Both the position numbers and the translations under genes were made by a program. Positions 24,527 through 34,573 of a stretch of 64,000 nucleotides of DNA are shown one piece after another. Source of the DNA: Bacteroides uniformis. Its GTDB lineage: Bacteria; Bacteroidota; Bacteroidia; Bacteroidales; Bacteroidaceae. Position 1 is the stretch's first letter. Each line of letters opens with the position of its first letter. The notes beneath the pieces were generated by a model. That model made no database searches. It was not told the origin of the DNA and saw nothing but the letters and a program-made list of their open reading frames with translations. Location of the stretch: contig NZ_CP102263.1 in NCBI RefSeq assembly GCF_025147485.1, positions 2,183,501 to 2,247,500 on the forward strand, given 5' to 3'.

Positions 24527-25468
24527 TTACTTTAAATATTCGGTTACATTCTTTTCAATGCGTTCGGCAATGTTGCTGGTATCTTCCTTTACAAACTTCT
24601 CGCCGGTGATGTGTTCGTACAGTTCGATGTAACGTTCGCTGATTGAAGTAACGATTTCGTCGGTCATTTCCGGTACTTGCTGTCCTTCCTTGCCTTGGAA
24701 GCCGTTGTCCATCAGCCATTCTCGTACAAACTCCTTGGAGAGTTGCTTTTGCGGTTCGCCGTTGGCAAAACGTTCTTCGTAGCCTTCGGAGTAGAAGTAG
24801 CGGCTGGAGTCGGGCGTATGGATTTCGTCCATCAGGTAAATCTTGCCGTCGTGCTTGCCGAATTCGTATTTGGTGTCTACCAGAATCAATCCGCGTTCCG
24901 CTGCAATCTCGGTACCGCGTTTGAAGAGGGCCATGGTGTATTGCTCCAATACGGCATATTCTTCGGGTGTGGCAAGACCTTGTGCCAGGATTTCTTCTTT
25001 GGAGATGTCGGCATCGTGTTCGCCAATCTCGGCTTTAGTGGTCGGGGTGATGATGGGTTCAGGGAATTTCTGGTTTTCCTTCATCCCTTCGGGCAACTTC
25101 ACGCCGCAGATTTCACGTACACCGCTCTTGTAGGCACGCCATGCGCTGCCACAGAGGTAACCGCGTACAATCATTTCTACGGGGAATCCTTCACACATCA
25201 CACCTACCGTCACCATCGGATCGGGTGTAGCCATTTTCCAGTTGGGGCAGATGTCGGTTGTGGCATCCAGGAATTTTGCTGCAATCTGGTTCAACATTTG
25301 TCCTTTGAAGGGAATACCTTTCGGCAATACTACGTCAAAGGCTGAGATGCGGTCGGTAGCTACCATGACCAACTTTTCACCATTGATGTTGTACACATCA
25401 CGAACTTTTCCGTGGTACACGCTTTTCTGTCCGGGAAAGTTAAATTCAGTTGCTGTTAATGCTTTCAT
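24527..25468 (-). CDS. purC: SAICAR synthase PurC
   Basis: ATP-dependent joining of aspartate to CAIR in purine synthesis. The 313-residue protein shows [29 protein letters not shown] sequence at the start ([18 protein letters not shown]), [14 protein letters not shown], and [18 protein letters not shown]. It is the longer form found in Bacteroidetes and eukaryotes. It lies between phoH (27-base gap) and ubiE (no gap). Confidence 0.96.
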   Translation of the reverse strand: MKALTATEFNFPGQKSVYHGKVRDVYNINGEKLVMVATDRISAFDVVLPKGIPFKGQMLNQIAAKFLDATTDICPNWKMATPDPMVTVGVMCEGFPVEMIVRGYLCGSAWRAYKSGVREICGVKLPEGMKENQKFPEPIITPTTKAEIGEHDADISKEEILAQGLATPEEYAVLEQYTMALFKRGTEIAAERGLILVDTKYEFGKHDGKIYLMDEIHTPDSSRYFYSEGYEERFANGEPQKQLSKEFVREWLMDNGFQGKEGQQVPEMTDEIVTSISERYIELYEHITGEKFVKEDTSNIAERIEKNVTEYLK

Positions 25469-25495
25469 CTTTGTAATATTTACGATTTTGAGAAT

Positions 25496-26497
25496 TTACT
25501 GTTTCTGTTCAATCTTACTATCGGCTTGTTCGGCTTTGCGTCGTTCACGTTCCGCTTTCGCTTCCTTGTCGAACTTCTCGTAGGCCTCCACAATCTGAGT
25601 TACCAACTTATGGCGTACGATGTCTTTCTTGTTCAGCTCCACGAAACTGATGCCTTTTACGCCTTTCAGAATCTTCAGTGCCTGCACCAGACCGGAAGTC
25701 TGGGAAGAAGGCAAGTCAATCTGCGTCATGTCTCCCGTGACAATCATCTTGGTGTTCATTCCCATGCGGGTGAGGAACATCTTGATTTGCTGGGTGGTCG
25801 TGTTCTGCGCTTCATCCAGAATGACGACGGCATCGTTCAGTGTGCGTCCGCGCATAAAGGCGAGGGGGGCAATCTGGATGATGTTCAGCTCCATATACTC
25901 TTTCAGCTTGGCGGCAGGTATCATGTCCTGCAGGGCGTCATAGAGTGGTTGCAGATACGGGTCTATCTTGTCCTTCATGTCGCCGGGCAGGAAACCGAGC
26001 TTTTCTCCGGCTTCTACGGCAGGGCGGCTGAGGATGATTTTCTTTATCTCCTTATTCTTTAGTGCCCGCACGGCAAGCGCGATGGCTGTATAGGTCTTTC
26101 CTGAACCGGCGGGACCGATGGCAAACAGCATGTCATTCTTGGCAAATGCCTCTACCAGCTTCAGCTGGTTCTCGCTGCGCGGGATAATCGGCTTTCCGGT
26201 TACGCTGAATACAATGACATTGCCCGATTTTTCCGCTTGCGGGGCATTGCCTTTGATGATGTCTATAATGACCTCTTCTTTCAAAGAGTTGTATTCGGCA
26301 CAGTATTTCTCCAGCTTGGTAATGTTCTCCTCGAATGCACACATTTCCTCCTCATCACCCAATACTTTGATGACATTGCCGCGGGCAACGATGCGAAGCT
26401 TGGGATACAAGGCCTTTATCAGCTGCATGTTGGCGTTGTTTACGCCATAAAATATTACCGGGTCAATATCTTCAAGAACAATCAGTTTTTCTATCAT
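25496..26497 (-). CDS. phoH: PhoH family ATPase
   Basis: A 333-residue PhoH-like protein: an N-terminal KH-like segment (residues 1-100) then a RecA-like ATPase with Walker A AIGPAGSGKTYTA, VILDEAQNTT as Walker B, and IVTGDMTQIDLP. PhoH proteins are presumed RNA helicase-like factors linked to RNA decay or ribosome maturation. The C-terminus is a charged helix ending DSKIEQKQ. Confidence 0.93.
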   Translation of the reverse strand: MIEKLIVLEDIDPVIFYGVNNANMQLIKALYPKLRIVARGNVIKVLGDEEEMCAFEENITKLEKYCAEYNSLKEEVIIDIIKGNAPQAEKSGNVIVFSVTGKPIIPRSENQLKLVEAFAKNDMLFAIGPAGSGKTYTAIALAVRALKNKEIKKIILSRPAVEAGEKLGFLPGDMKDKIDPYLQPLYDALQDMIPAAKLKEYMELNIIQIAPLAFMRGRTLNDAVVILDEAQNTTTQQIKMFLTRMGMNTKMIVTGDMTQIDLPSSQTSGLVQALKILKGVKGISFVELNKKDIVRHKLVTQIVEAYEKFDKEAKAERERRKAEQADSKIEQKQ

Positions 26498-26506
26498 TGA
26501 TATGTT

Positions 26507-27226
26507 TTAAAGTTCAATTCGTTCTTTTAGTGAAACGTTCTGCAAATGTAGTGAAACGTTTGGATACTTAAACAGTTCCATTGGGTATTTTTTTTGCAGT
26601 GGCTTCGGGTAGATTGTCGGTAATTGTTGCACGACGATGCCGTTTCCTTTTTTTGAGCATCCGATACGTTGTCGGTTCAGCGTCTGTTCCTTCATGTTGA
26701 AGATAATATTGGGGTCGAAGTGCTGCCCGTTGACGCGTGTCTCGAAGTGCAGATGCTCAGTAGAGGCGCGTCCGGTGCGTCCGGTCAGTGCGATGGGCTG
26801 TCCGGCTTTGACTGTGTCGCCACAATGTACAAGGTTTTTGAAGTTGTGGCTGTATATCGTTTCCAGTCCGAAGTCATGGCGTACGACGACGACATTGCCG
26901 TAGGCGCTATAAGGCTTGGACATCCGTACTACGCCGTTGAAGGCACTCCGTATGGTGTCTTTGGCGTAGGTCTTGATGTCTATGCCACTGTGGCGTCCCC
27001 GCCCCCGTCCGTAAGGGGAGATGACTTTTCCTCCAGGCAGGGGAAAGGAGTATTCCGTGTCCGGAATGTCCTCCAAAGGTAGCTCTATCAGTTCTCTTTG
27101 CGAAAACAGTCCCGGAGTGGCAACGCGGATATGGTTGGTTTCCATGGTGGAAAAGACCGTTTTCTTCCCTTGTGCCGTGGCACCAAGGGCTATGAGCAGG
27201 AGAGGGACAAGAATACGGATTCTCAT
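26507..27226 (-). CDS. M23 family metallopeptidase (LytM-type)
   Basis: A 239-residue secreted peptidoglycan endopeptidase candidate. It has a signal peptide (MRIRILVPLLLIALGATAQG), then the zinc site HSGIDIKTYAKDTIRSAFNG and HLHFETRVNG, so the H-x3-D and HxH ligands are both present and activity is likely. The C-terminal 40 residues are a short extension. It is directly adjacent to the B3/4 gene (no gap). Confidence 0.92.
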   Translation of the reverse strand: MRIRILVPLLLIALGATAQGKKTVFSTMETNHIRVATPGLFSQRELIELPLEDIPDTEYSFPLPGGKVISPYGRGRGRHSGIDIKTYAKDTIRSAFNGVVRMSKPYSAYGNVVVVRHDFGLETIYSHNFKNLVHCGDTVKAGQPIALTGRTGRASTEHLHFETRVNGQHFDPNIIFNMKEQTLNRQRIGCSKKGNGIVVQQLPTIYPKPLQKKYPMELFKYPNVSLHLQNVSLKERIEL

Positions 27227-27892
27227 TTATTCAAAATATTGTATAGTCCCACTGGTAGAGGAAGCATATTTCTCCAACAGTTCCAATATCATTTCGGCTG
27301 CTTCTTTCAGACCTTCCTGCCCGTTGTAGCCGTTGACAATGGCAAGGATATGGCGGGTTTCAAGTTTCATCTTGGTGCGTTCGTGGTCGCTGGTCGGGGT
27401 ACCGATACCGCCTATACGGTCGCGGTAGACGGGCAGCCCTTCTATGTTCAGCATGCCGCGGCCTATACCCTCGAACAATTCCTCGGCACGTCCTATGCCC
27501 AGCTCAAGGTCGGTCCCTTGTATCTCGTCGGCATCAAATCCGCCGATAGAGTGGCCCGTACGTAGGGAGACAAGGTTGATAAGGTCTACCAACGTATCTA
27601 TCTGATAGAGTTCCAATCCGCGCAGCAGTCGCCGTCTCAGTGCTTCGGCCGAGGGACGGTAGCGGCTGGGGTCCTTGCCGCAACGTTTATAGGCTTCGCG
27701 GGTGGCGGCAATGACGGGTTGGTACTTGATGCTGTCCGTGGTTTCACGGGCTCTTAGCTCTTGGGTGAAAGTTGCGATTTCTTGCCACAACCCTTCGCAA
27801 TATGGGGTATTTGTCACTTCGGCAAATACGGCTGCACCGCGGAATTCGGGGCAATTCTGCTTGATTTCTTTAGAAAGTGTGATATGATACAT
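27227..27892 (-). CDS. B3/B4 tRNA-binding-domain protein
   Basis: A 221-residue protein made of the B3/B4 domain otherwise found as the editing/RNA-binding part of the phenylalanyl-tRNA synthetase beta chain: DPSRYRPSAEALRRRLLRG, DLINLVSLRTGHSIGGFD, and AEELFEGIGRG. Stand-alone versions may clear mischarged tRNA or bind tRNA, which is unproven. Its ATG overlaps the pgeF stop by 1 base. Confidence 0.88.
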   Translation of the reverse strand: MYHITLSKEIKQNCPEFRGAAVFAEVTNTPYCEGLWQEIATFTQELRARETTDSIKYQPVIAATREAYKRCGKDPSRYRPSAEALRRRLLRGLELYQIDTLVDLINLVSLRTGHSIGGFDADEIQGTDLELGIGRAEELFEGIGRGMLNIEGLPVYRDRIGGIGTPTSDHERTKMKLETRHILAIVNGYNGQEGLKEAAEMILELLEKYASSTSGTIQYFE

Positions 27893-28719
27893 TAATGCAA
27901 TCCGTTTGAATGGGTTAACATGATTCCCGACAATATCCTTCCGGATTTGATACCCATCCGGCGTGCCGAGAAAAACTCTTCATATTGGGTAAAAGTACAT
28001 ATATTGGCTGTCTCCACTTGTGCGGAAGGTACTCCGAAGTCCAGTAGTTGCAGTCGGTTGGCAGCCCATAGGTCGATATGGTATTTGTGGGTGGCGGGTT
28101 TCCATTCGGAGATGTAATCCATCTGGAAACCGTTCTTGCGGAATGCTTCATAGACTTCGTCGCCTACCTCGAAGGCGGAAAGGGAGATGCCGGGGCCGAT
28201 GCAGGCTATCACTTCTTTGCCCTCTGTGCCATAGCGGGCACGCATCTTGTCGAGTGTGTGGCCGAGGATGTAATTCACAGTGCCGCGCCATCCGGCATGA
28301 ACAGCGGCTATCACGGCATTCTTCCGGTCGTAGAGCAGGATGGGAATGCAGTCTGCCGTAGAGATGCAGATGCAGCAGCCCGGTTCACGGGTTATCAGTG
28401 CATCAATGCCCTGCAACATGGAGTGGCGTTCTTCTGCTGTTGCATGCAGATAAGTTCCGTTAATGACAAGTGCCTTTGTCCCGTGGGTCTGAAACGGGAT
28501 GACCAGTTCTTGGGGGCGTTGGGGCAGGGAAGAACATACTATTTCCTGGTTGCGGCGTACAGCTTCGGCTTCGTCTCCCGTGTAAGGTGTACAGTTGAGG
28601 GAGGCATAGTTACCTTGGCTGCATCCACCGTGGCGGGTGGTTACAAAACAAGAAATGCCGGGATATGAGGCAAGCAGCTCATATCCCAACATTTTCCTAT
28701 CTTCTGTAAGAGGAATCAT
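27892..28719 (-). CDS. pgeF: Peptidoglycan-editing/purine nucleoside enzyme PgeF (YfiH)
   Basis: A 275-residue multicopper-oxidase-like laccase domain protein. Conserved blocks are [48 protein letters not shown] and CIGPGIS; the Cys and His residues form the zinc site. Homologues act on purine nucleosides and, in E. coli, remove wrongly inserted serine from peptidoglycan precursors. It overlaps obg by 4 bases (ATGA). Confidence 0.9.
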   Translation of the reverse strand: MIPLTEDRKMLGYELLASYPGISCFVTTRHGGCSQGNYASLNCTPYTGDEAEAVRRNQEIVCSSLPQRPQELVIPFQTHGTKALVINGTYLHATAEERHSMLQGIDALITREPGCCICISTADCIPILLYDRKNAVIAAVHAGWRGTVNYILGHTLDKMRARYGTEGKEVIACIGPGISLSAFEVGDEVYEAFRKNGFQMDYISEWKPATHKYHIDLWAANRLQLLDFGVPSAQVETANICTFTQYEEFFSARRMGIKSGRILSGIMLTHSNGLH

Positions 28720-29897
28720 TTTTTATCTTCCTCCCAATCTTCTTCGTATTCAAAGTCCTCGAGGTCCTCTATGTCCTCGTCGTCATTGACGTATTCATAG
28801 CTGAGGTCCTCGTCCTCACCCTCTTCTTTCAATTCTTCCTGCAGGTGGCTGAGGTCTTTGGCGCGATGGGCAATGCTGTCCACTTTGCCTTCTATCTTAT
28901 TACTTTCCTTGTTCAGCTCTTCCCAAAGGATGTCTTTCAGCGTAGAGATGCCCATGCCGGAGACAGCAGAGATGAATATATGCGGAATCCCTTCGGGCAG
29001 TGTCGGCTCTATCTCGTCCATCAGTTCCTGGTCGAGCATGTCGCATTTGGTGACGGCAAGCACTCTCTGTTTGTCCAGCATTTCGGGGTTGAAAGTGCGA
29101 AGCTCGTTCAACAGGATTTCGTATTCCTTACGGATGTCGTCACTGTCGGCAGGCACCATGAACAGCAACAATGAGTTGCGCTCGATGTGGCGCAGGAAAC
29201 GCAATCCTAAGCCTTTGCCGGCACTGGCTCCTTCGATGATGCCGGGAATGTCCGCCATCACAAACGATTTGCTGTCGCGATAGGACACGATGCCCAGATT
29301 GGGTTCCAGCGTTGTAAACGGATAATTGGCGATTTTGGGCTTCGCCGCAGAAACGGATGCCAGTAAAGTGGATTTTCCTGCATTGGGGAAACCTACCAGA
29401 CCGACGTCTGCCAGCAGCTTCAGTTCCATGATTACCGTCAACTCCTGCATCGGTTCGCCCGGTTGTGCAAAGCGGGGAGCCTGGCGTGTGGCGGTTTTGA
29501 AGTGCCAGTTACCCAGACCTCCGCGTCCGCCTTTCAGCAAGATGACTTCTTGTTCGTGCTCGGTGACGTCGCAGATATATTCACCCGTTTCGGCGTTGTA
29601 CACCACCGTGCCGCAGGGCACTTCAATCACCTTGTCCGCTCCGTCTTTTCCGAAACTGCGGTTTTTGGAACCGGATTCTCCGTGACCTGCCAGGATGTGG
29701 CGATCGTACTTCAGATGGAGTAGCGTCCAGTAGTTGCGGTTACCCCGCAGGATGACATGGCCTCCTCGTCCTCCGTCACCTCCGTCGGGGCCTCCGTTGG
29801 GTATGTATTTCTCACGCCGCATATGCGTAGAACCTCGTCCGCCCTTTCCGGAGCGGCAATATATTTTTACGTAGTCAACAAAATTCGATTCAGCCAT
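28716..29897 (-). CDS. obgE: GTPase Obg
   Basis: An essential GTPase for 50S ribosome assembly and stress signalling. The 393-residue protein has the glycine-rich Obg fold (residues 1-158, [18 protein letters not shown]), the G domain with G1 [21 protein letters not shown] as G3 and TKCD as G4, and a strongly acidic tail ([20 protein letters not shown]) typical of Bacteroidetes. It follows adk by 14 bases. Confidence 0.97.
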   Translation of the reverse strand: MAESNFVDYVKIYCRSGKGGRGSTHMRREKYIPNGGPDGGDGGRGGHVILRGNRNYWTLLHLKYDRHILAGHGESGSKNRSFGKDGADKVIEVPCGTVVYNAETGEYICDVTEHEQEVILLKGGRGGLGNWHFKTATRQAPRFAQPGEPMQELTVIMELKLLADVGLVGFPNAGKSTLLASVSAAKPKIANYPFTTLEPNLGIVSYRDSKSFVMADIPGIIEGASAGKGLGLRFLRHIERNSLLLFMVPADSDDIRKEYEILLNELRTFNPEMLDKQRVLAVTKCDMLDQELMDEIEPTLPEGIPHIFISAVSGMGISTLKDILWEELNKESNKIEGKVDSIAHRAKDLSHLQEELKEEGEDEDLSYEYVNDDEDIEDLEDFEYEEDWEEDKK

Positions 29898-29911
29898 ATT
29901 CTGTTTTATTG

Positions 29912-30484
29912 TTATTTCACTGCGTCAATAGCCTTGCAAACATCGGCAAAGATTTCTTCCAATACGCCGAAGCCCTGGATGTGTTGGTATTTGCCGTCCT
30001 GCTTGTACCAGTCAATCAGCGGAGCTGTCTGTGAGTGGTAAACCACCAGACGCTTCTTGATTGTCTCTTCATTGTCGTCTGCACGTCCTGATTCTTGTCC
30101 GCGCTTGATGAGGCGCTTCATCAGTTCTTCTTCGGGCACGTCGAGGTCGAGCATCACGCTGACTTCCTGTCCGCGTTCGGCGAGCATCTTCTTTAATGCT
30201 TCAGCCTGGGCGATTGTTCTGGGGAAGCCGTCGAAAATCACGCCTTTGCTATCCTTGAAGCTGTCGAATACGCTTGCCAGAATATCAATCATCAACTCAT
30301 CGGGGATCAACTGGCCCTGGTCGATATAACCTTTAGCAGTCTTGCCCAGTTCTGTACCGTTTTTCATTTCAGCACGGAGCACGTCTCCGGTAGAGATGTG
30401 GTTGATGCCATACTTTTCTACAATCTTTTCACTTTGTGTTCCCTTACCTGAACCGGGAGCACCAAAAATTACAATGTTCAACAT
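29912..30484 (-). CDS. adk: Adenylate kinase
   Basis: AMP + ATP interconversion with 2 ADP. The 190-residue protein is the short form lacking the zinc LID insert, with P-loop [15 protein letters not shown] at residues 6-20, the AMP-binding [11 protein letters not shown] and [13 protein letters not shown] as lid residues. It is between hpt (42-base gap) and obg. Confidence 0.97.
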   Translation of the reverse strand: MLNIVIFGAPGSGKGTQSEKIVEKYGINHISTGDVLRAEMKNGTELGKTAKGYIDQGQLIPDELMIDILASVFDSFKDSKGVIFDGFPRTIAQAEALKKMLAERGQEVSVMLDLDVPEEELMKRLIKRGQESGRADDNEETIKKRLVVYHSQTAPLIDWYKQDGKYQHIQGFGVLEEIFADVCKAIDAVK

Positions 30485-30526
30485 TTGCTTAGTTATTATT
30501 TAATGATTTACTATATTATGTCTGTA

Positions 30527-31063
30527 TCAGTCTACTACAGTATAAATGTCGGGATAGTTGCGCCCGAAGCCGTCATAATCCAACCCGTAGCCCACGATGA
30601 AGTCGTTCGGAATATTCATGGCCACATATTCTATGTTTAAATCAACTTTCAGCTTATCAGGTTTCACCAGTAGGGAGGCAATATGAATCTCCCTGGGACC
30701 GCGAGTGCCGAGGGTGTCCAGTAAGCGTTGCATGGTGAGTCCCGTATCTACTATGTCCTCTACAATGACCACTGTACGGTCTGTGAGGTCTTCATTGATG
30801 CCTATTACTTCCTTAATTACCCCGGTAGAGGATACTCCTTGATAAGATGCCAATTTGACAAACGAAATTTCGCAGGGAATCGTGATTCGTTTCAGCAAAT
30901 CGGCGGTAAACATGAACGAACCGTTCAGTACGCTGAGGAATAGAGGATTCTTTCCTGCCAGGTCGCGGTTGATTTCGTTCGCTACACGGGTTACTTCTTT
31001 CAGTATGTCCTGCTCCTTGATGGAGACTGTGAACATCTTGTCTTTTATTTGTATGGTATCCAT
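30527..31063 (-). CDS. hpt: Hypoxanthine phosphoribosyltransferase
   Basis: Salvage of hypoxanthine and guanine to IMP and GMP. The 178-residue protein shows the PRPP loop VVIVEDIVDTGLTMQ, LNGSFMFTADLLKRI and the base-binding FIVGYGLDYDGFGRNYPDI. The ATG at 31063 (MDTIQIKDKMF) is preferred; the frame opens at 31093 but the ten extra residues are not family-like. The gene is followed by adk and obg. Confidence 0.95.
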   Translation of the reverse strand: MDTIQIKDKMFTVSIKEQDILKEVTRVANEINRDLAGKNPLFLSVLNGSFMFTADLLKRITIPCEISFVKLASYQGVSSTGVIKEVIGINEDLTDRTVVIVEDIVDTGLTMQRLLDTLGTRGPREIHIASLLVKPDKLKVDLNIEYVAMNIPNDFIVGYGLDYDGFGRNYPDIYTVVD

Positions 31064-31104
31064 AGATGGGATGTTTTTAGAAAGTTGCCGCAAAAATACG
31101 ATTT

Positions 31105-32643
31105 TTATTCCACTCCATGCATCATCTTCTGTAATTTCTTTGAAAGCAGGAAGAGGATAAGCGATGCCGTGGCAGACATGACGACGAACACCATGAAGAA
31201 ATCGTACATCGTCTCAATGCGATAGCCCAGTAGCGTCTTTACCTTTCCGGCTTCGGGGTAGAGCCCGCTCAGCGTGCCTGCAAACTTATTGGCAGTGGCG
31301 GTGGAGAGGTACCATATCCCCATCATCAGCGAGGCGAAGCGGATGGGCGTGAGCTTGTTCACCATGGAGAGTCCGATGGGCGAGAGGCAGATTTCGCCCA
31401 TGGTATGGATGAAGTAGAGCCCCGTCAGCCAAATGAGACTCACCTTGATGCCCGGCTGAACATCTTTCACCCCAAAGCAGATGACGAGATAGCCCAGTGA
31501 AAGCAGTAGCAGGCCGATGGCTTGCTTGGTGGGCGAGGCGGGCTCCATGCCCCGCTTGCCCAGGGCGCCCCATACGCCCGGCATGATGGCGGCAAGTATC
31601 ACCACAAAGAAGGGGTTGAAGGACTGAATCCAGGAGGCGGGCATTTCCCACCCCAGGATGACGCGGTCGGTCTGCTCGGAGGCGAAAAGCGTGAGCGAGG
31701 CGCCTGCCTGCTCGTAGGCCGCCCAGAAGAAAATGACGAAGAAGGCGATGATGTAGATGACGAAGATGCGGTCGCGCTCCGTCTTGGTGAGTGAGCCTTC
31801 CAGCAGGATGCTGACGGGAAACACGATGCAGGCGGTGAAGATGCCGATGCTTATCCAATCGTCCCCGAAGCACCAGTAGAAGAAACCGGCAAGCGCGATG
31901 GCGAGCAGGGCGAGCAGCAGGTAGTTGCGCATGGTCCGTCCGTTGGCATGGGCACTCTTCCGGGCGGTGTTGTCTGCCTGGGGCCGTTCCTTGCGGGCGT
32001 CGGGGATGATGCCGAGGGGCTTGCCGTCGGGGCCGATGAGGTACTTGTTCTTCTGGGTTTCGAAGAGGACGACCGTCAGCACGGTGACGATGGCGGCAAT
32101 GAGGAAGCCCCATCGGAAGTCGTGAGGGTTGCCCGTCTCGCCAAAATAGCCGCAGACCAGCGGGGCGAGGAAGGAACCCACGTTGACACCCATATAGAAG
32201 ATGGTGTAGGCGGAATCCAGCCGTTTGTCACCCGGCTCGTAGAGCTGCCCCACCAGGGAGGAGACGGTGGGCTTGAAGCAGCCGTTGCCCAATATAAGGA
32301 AAGTCAGTCCGCCGTACATCAGCCAATGCGAAAGCTCACGCGCCTCCAGCATCGAGGCACTGGCAAACATCAGGAACTGGCCGACTGCCATCATCATGGC
32401 CCCCCAGAAGACGGAACGGCGGATGCCCCAGTATTTGTCGGCGATGTAGCCGCCGATTAAGGGTGTCAGGTACACCAGTCCGGTGTAGCTGCCGTAGATG
32501 GAGGCGGCGTGCTCCTTGTCGAAAAGGAGTGCCTGGGTGAGGAACAGAATGAAGATGGCACGCATGCCGTAGTAGCTGAAACGCTCTGCCGTGCTGGTGG
32601 CGAAGATAAGGTAAAGACCTTTCGGGTGTCGGGATGTACTCAT
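31105..32643 (-). CDS. POT family peptide MFS transporter
   Basis: A 512-residue proton-coupled oligopeptide transporter. The start at 32643 (MSTSRHPKGLYLIFATSTAE) leads straight into the first membrane segment with the ER-SYYGMRAI motif (ERFSYYGM), then GGYIADKYWGIRR, and FYMGVNVGSFLAP in helix 5 region. There are about 14 hydrophobic segments, as in bacterial POT proteins with two extra helices. The gene is visibly GC-rich compared with its surroundings. A TAATTTTG box at 32696-32689 (minus strand) may be its -7 element. Confidence 0.92.
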   Translation of the reverse strand: MSTSRHPKGLYLIFATSTAERFSYYGMRAIFILFLTQALLFDKEHAASIYGSYTGLVYLTPLIGGYIADKYWGIRRSVFWGAMMMAVGQFLMFASASMLEARELSHWLMYGGLTFLILGNGCFKPTVSSLVGQLYEPGDKRLDSAYTIFYMGVNVGSFLAPLVCGYFGETGNPHDFRWGFLIAAIVTVLTVVLFETQKNKYLIGPDGKPLGIIPDARKERPQADNTARKSAHANGRTMRNYLLLALLAIALAGFFYWCFGDDWISIGIFTACIVFPVSILLEGSLTKTERDRIFVIYIIAFFVIFFWAAYEQAGASLTLFASEQTDRVILGWEMPASWIQSFNPFFVVILAAIMPGVWGALGKRGMEPASPTKQAIGLLLLSLGYLVICFGVKDVQPGIKVSLIWLTGLYFIHTMGEICLSPIGLSMVNKLTPIRFASLMMGIWYLSTATANKFAGTLSGLYPEAGKVKTLLGYRIETMYDFFMVFVVMSATASLILFLLSKKLQKMMHGVE

Positions 32644-32732
32644 TGAATATGCTTTTATTGTTTTGGCTTTTATTATATGTTGAGGGTACAAAATTAGTCA
32701 TTATTTTGCGTAAGTTAATGGGTATAATTAGA

Positions 32733-32798
32733 AACTTGCCGACAAGCCTGCGGGAACTTGCCGACAAGCTTGTGCAAACTTATCCGTAAGCCTACGCA
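32733..32798. repeat. Three tandem 22-bp repeats
   Basis: Units at 32733-32754, 32755-32776 and 32777-32798 each begin AACTT and contain CCGACAAGCnTG or its diverged form CCGTAAGCCTACGCA. Each unit has a small internal inverted repeat (CTTG...CAAG). The period is exactly 22 bases. It lies in the divergent gap between the POT gene and nnr. Confidence 0.7.
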
Positions 32799-32809
32799 AA
32801 CTTAAAACA

Positions 32810-32893
32810 GAATTTCTGTTTCTGTAAATAAAGCTTTTGTTTATAGAAATAGAGCTTTTGTTTCTAAGAATAAAGGCTTTGTTCTAAGAATCC
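32810..32893. repeat. Second 22-bp-period degenerate array
   Basis: About four units of 21-22 bases with consensus AGCTTTTGTTTCTAAGAATA follow the first array: at 32810-32831 (diverged), 32832-32852, 32853-32874 and 32875-32893. Its sequence is unrelated to the first array, but it keeps the same period, so the pair occupies nearly half of the 390-base gap. Confidence 0.6.
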
Positions 32894-32974
32894 TTTGCAT
32901 TGAAGACAACTTTTCCTTACGGAGCAGATATTTTTTCCCGGGGGGCAAAGCAACTTGATAAAAAACGTCTTCTC

Positions 32975-33006
32975 TTTGTACAGTTGAAATCAAAGCCCTA
33001 TCTTTG
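32975..33006 (+). promoter_or_regulatory. Consensus promoter for nnr
   Basis: A TTTG -33 box (32975-32978) and TATCTTTG -7 box (32999-33006) are 20 bases apart, a full match to the Bacteroides consensus. Transcription would start around 33012, about 20 bases before the ATG of the NAD(P)H-hydrate repair gene. Confidence 0.75.
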
Positions 33007-33032
33007 CTCTACGATTTTAAGATAATCCTATT

Positions 33033-34544
33033 ATGAAGATATTTCCTACTACAAGCATCAAGCAACTGGATGCAGATACCATAGAGAATGAACCGATTGC
33101 CTCCATCGACTTGATGGAACGTGCCTCACGCGCATTGGCCCGTGCCATTGCCGAGCGTTGGGAGCCGGACACGCCGCTCACCGTTTTTGCCGGACCGGGG
33201 AACAACGGTGGCGATGCGCTTGCCCTGGCGCGACTGCTGGCCGGGAAGGGCTACCGGCTCGAGGTGTATCTCTTCAATACGAAAGGGACGCTTTCGCCGG
33301 ACTGCGAGACGAACAAGGAGCGGCTGGCCGACGTGCCGGGTGTGGACTTCCACGAAGTGACCACCCAGTTTGTACCTCCCGTGCTGACGGCAGACCATGT
33401 GGTGATAGACGGTCTCTTCGGCAGCGGTTTGAACAAGGCTCTGAGCGGCGGTTTTGCAGCCGTAGTGAAGTACATCAACGCTTCGCCCGCCACGGTGGTG
33501 TCCATCGATATCCCATCGGGACTGATGGGTGAGGACAATACCTACAACGTACATACGAATATCGTCCGTGCCCATCTGACGCTGAGCCTGCAATTGCCGA
33601 AACTGGCATTTCTCTTTGCCGAGAACGAGCCGTATGTGGGCGAATGGCAGTTACTGGACATCGGACTCAGCGAGGATGTCATCCATGACATGGAAACGGA
33701 CTTCTGCCTGCTGGAGCATGAAGATGTGTCTGCCCTGCTGAAGCCGCGCAGCCGGTTTGCCCATAAGGGGAACTTCGGCCGTGCACTGCTGATAGCCGGT
33801 TCGCAGGGAATGGCGGGAGCTTCGGTGCTGGCTGCGCGTGCTTGTCTGCGTTCGGGGGTGGGGCTGCTGACGGTGCATGTGCCGTTCTGCAACAACTTCA
33901 TTGTGCAGACTTCCGTGCCCGAAGCCATGACGGAGCTGGACATCAGCGACACCTGCTTTGCCGCCGCTACTGATACGGACGATTACCAGGCCGTGGCGAT
34001 AGGTCCGGGACTGGGAAAGGCGGCAGAGACCGAGGCGGCTCTGCTGGAGCAGATAGAGATATGCCAGACTCCGATGGTGGTGGATGCTGATGCCCTGAAC
34101 TTGCTGGGCGAGAAGCGTAACTATATAGGGCGTCTGCCCAAAGGGAGTATTCTGACTCCGCACCCCAAGGAACTGGAGCGTCTTGTAGGCAAATGCCAGA
34201 ATTCGTACGAACGCCTGATGAAGGCTCGCGAGCTGGCGAAGAGCGCCGGAGTGCATATCATCTTGAAAGGCGCTTATTCTGCCATTGTCACTCCTGCCGG
34301 GAAATGTTTTTTCAACCCTACCGGCAATCCGGGTATGGCAACGGGAGGCAGCGGTGATGTGCTGACGGGAGTGGTGCTTGCCTTGCTTGCCCAAGGCTAT
34401 GAGCCGGAGAAGGCTGCCTGCCTGGCCACGTATGTGCACGGACTGGCGGGAGATGTTGCCTGCAAGAAGCAGGGGGCAGTGGGGATGACGGTGGGGGATA
34501 TAGTTGCCTGCCTGCCGCTAGCGTGGAAGATGCTGGAAGAATAA
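33033..34544 (+). CDS. nnr: Bifunctional NAD(P)H-hydrate epimerase / ADP-dependent dehydratase
   Basis: Repairs hydrated NADH and NADPH. The 503-residue fusion has the YjeF N-terminal epimerase domain (residues 1-215, FAGPGNNGGDALALARLL, SIDIPSGLMGE) and the ribokinase-like dehydratase (residues 225-503, AIGPGLGKAAETE, PMVVDADALNLL, TPHPKELERLVG, and the nucleotide loop MATGGSGDVLTGVV). Both active sites look intact. It has its own consensus promoter and a 29-base gap to the next gene. Confidence 0.96.
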   Translation: MKIFPTTSIKQLDADTIENEPIASIDLMERASRALARAIAERWEPDTPLTVFAGPGNNGGDALALARLLAGKGYRLEVYLFNTKGTLSPDCETNKERLADVPGVDFHEVTTQFVPPVLTADHVVIDGLFGSGLNKALSGGFAAVVKYINASPATVVSIDIPSGLMGEDNTYNVHTNIVRAHLTLSLQLPKLAFLFAENEPYVGEWQLLDIGLSEDVIHDMETDFCLLEHEDVSALLKPRSRFAHKGNFGRALLIAGSQGMAGASVLAARACLRSGVGLLTVHVPFCNNFIVQTSVPEAMTELDISDTCFAAATDTDDYQAVAIGPGLGKAAETEAALLEQIEICQTPMVVDADALNLLGEKRNYIGRLPKGSILTPHPKELERLVGKCQNSYERLMKARELAKSAGVHIILKGAYSAIVTPAGKCFFNPTGNPGMATGGSGDVLTGVVLALLAQGYEPEKAACLATYVHGLAGDVACKKQGAVGMTVGDIVACLPLAWKMLEE

Positions 34545-34573
34545 GGAGAGAAGTGTAATTTGGATGGCTTGTC

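Noticed and set aside
24677..25345. Long open frame on the strand opposite purC
   Set aside because: It is an antisense shadow of purC with no family-like sequence; similar long shadows occur opposite the HD gene, obg and the POT gene.
32733..32893. CRISPR-like array
   Set aside because: The 22-bp units are directly adjacent with no spacers and there are no cas genes.
33033..34544. Fused epimerase and dehydratase as a novel two-enzyme protein
   Set aside because: The YjeF-N plus dehydratase fusion is the normal bacterial Nnr architecture.
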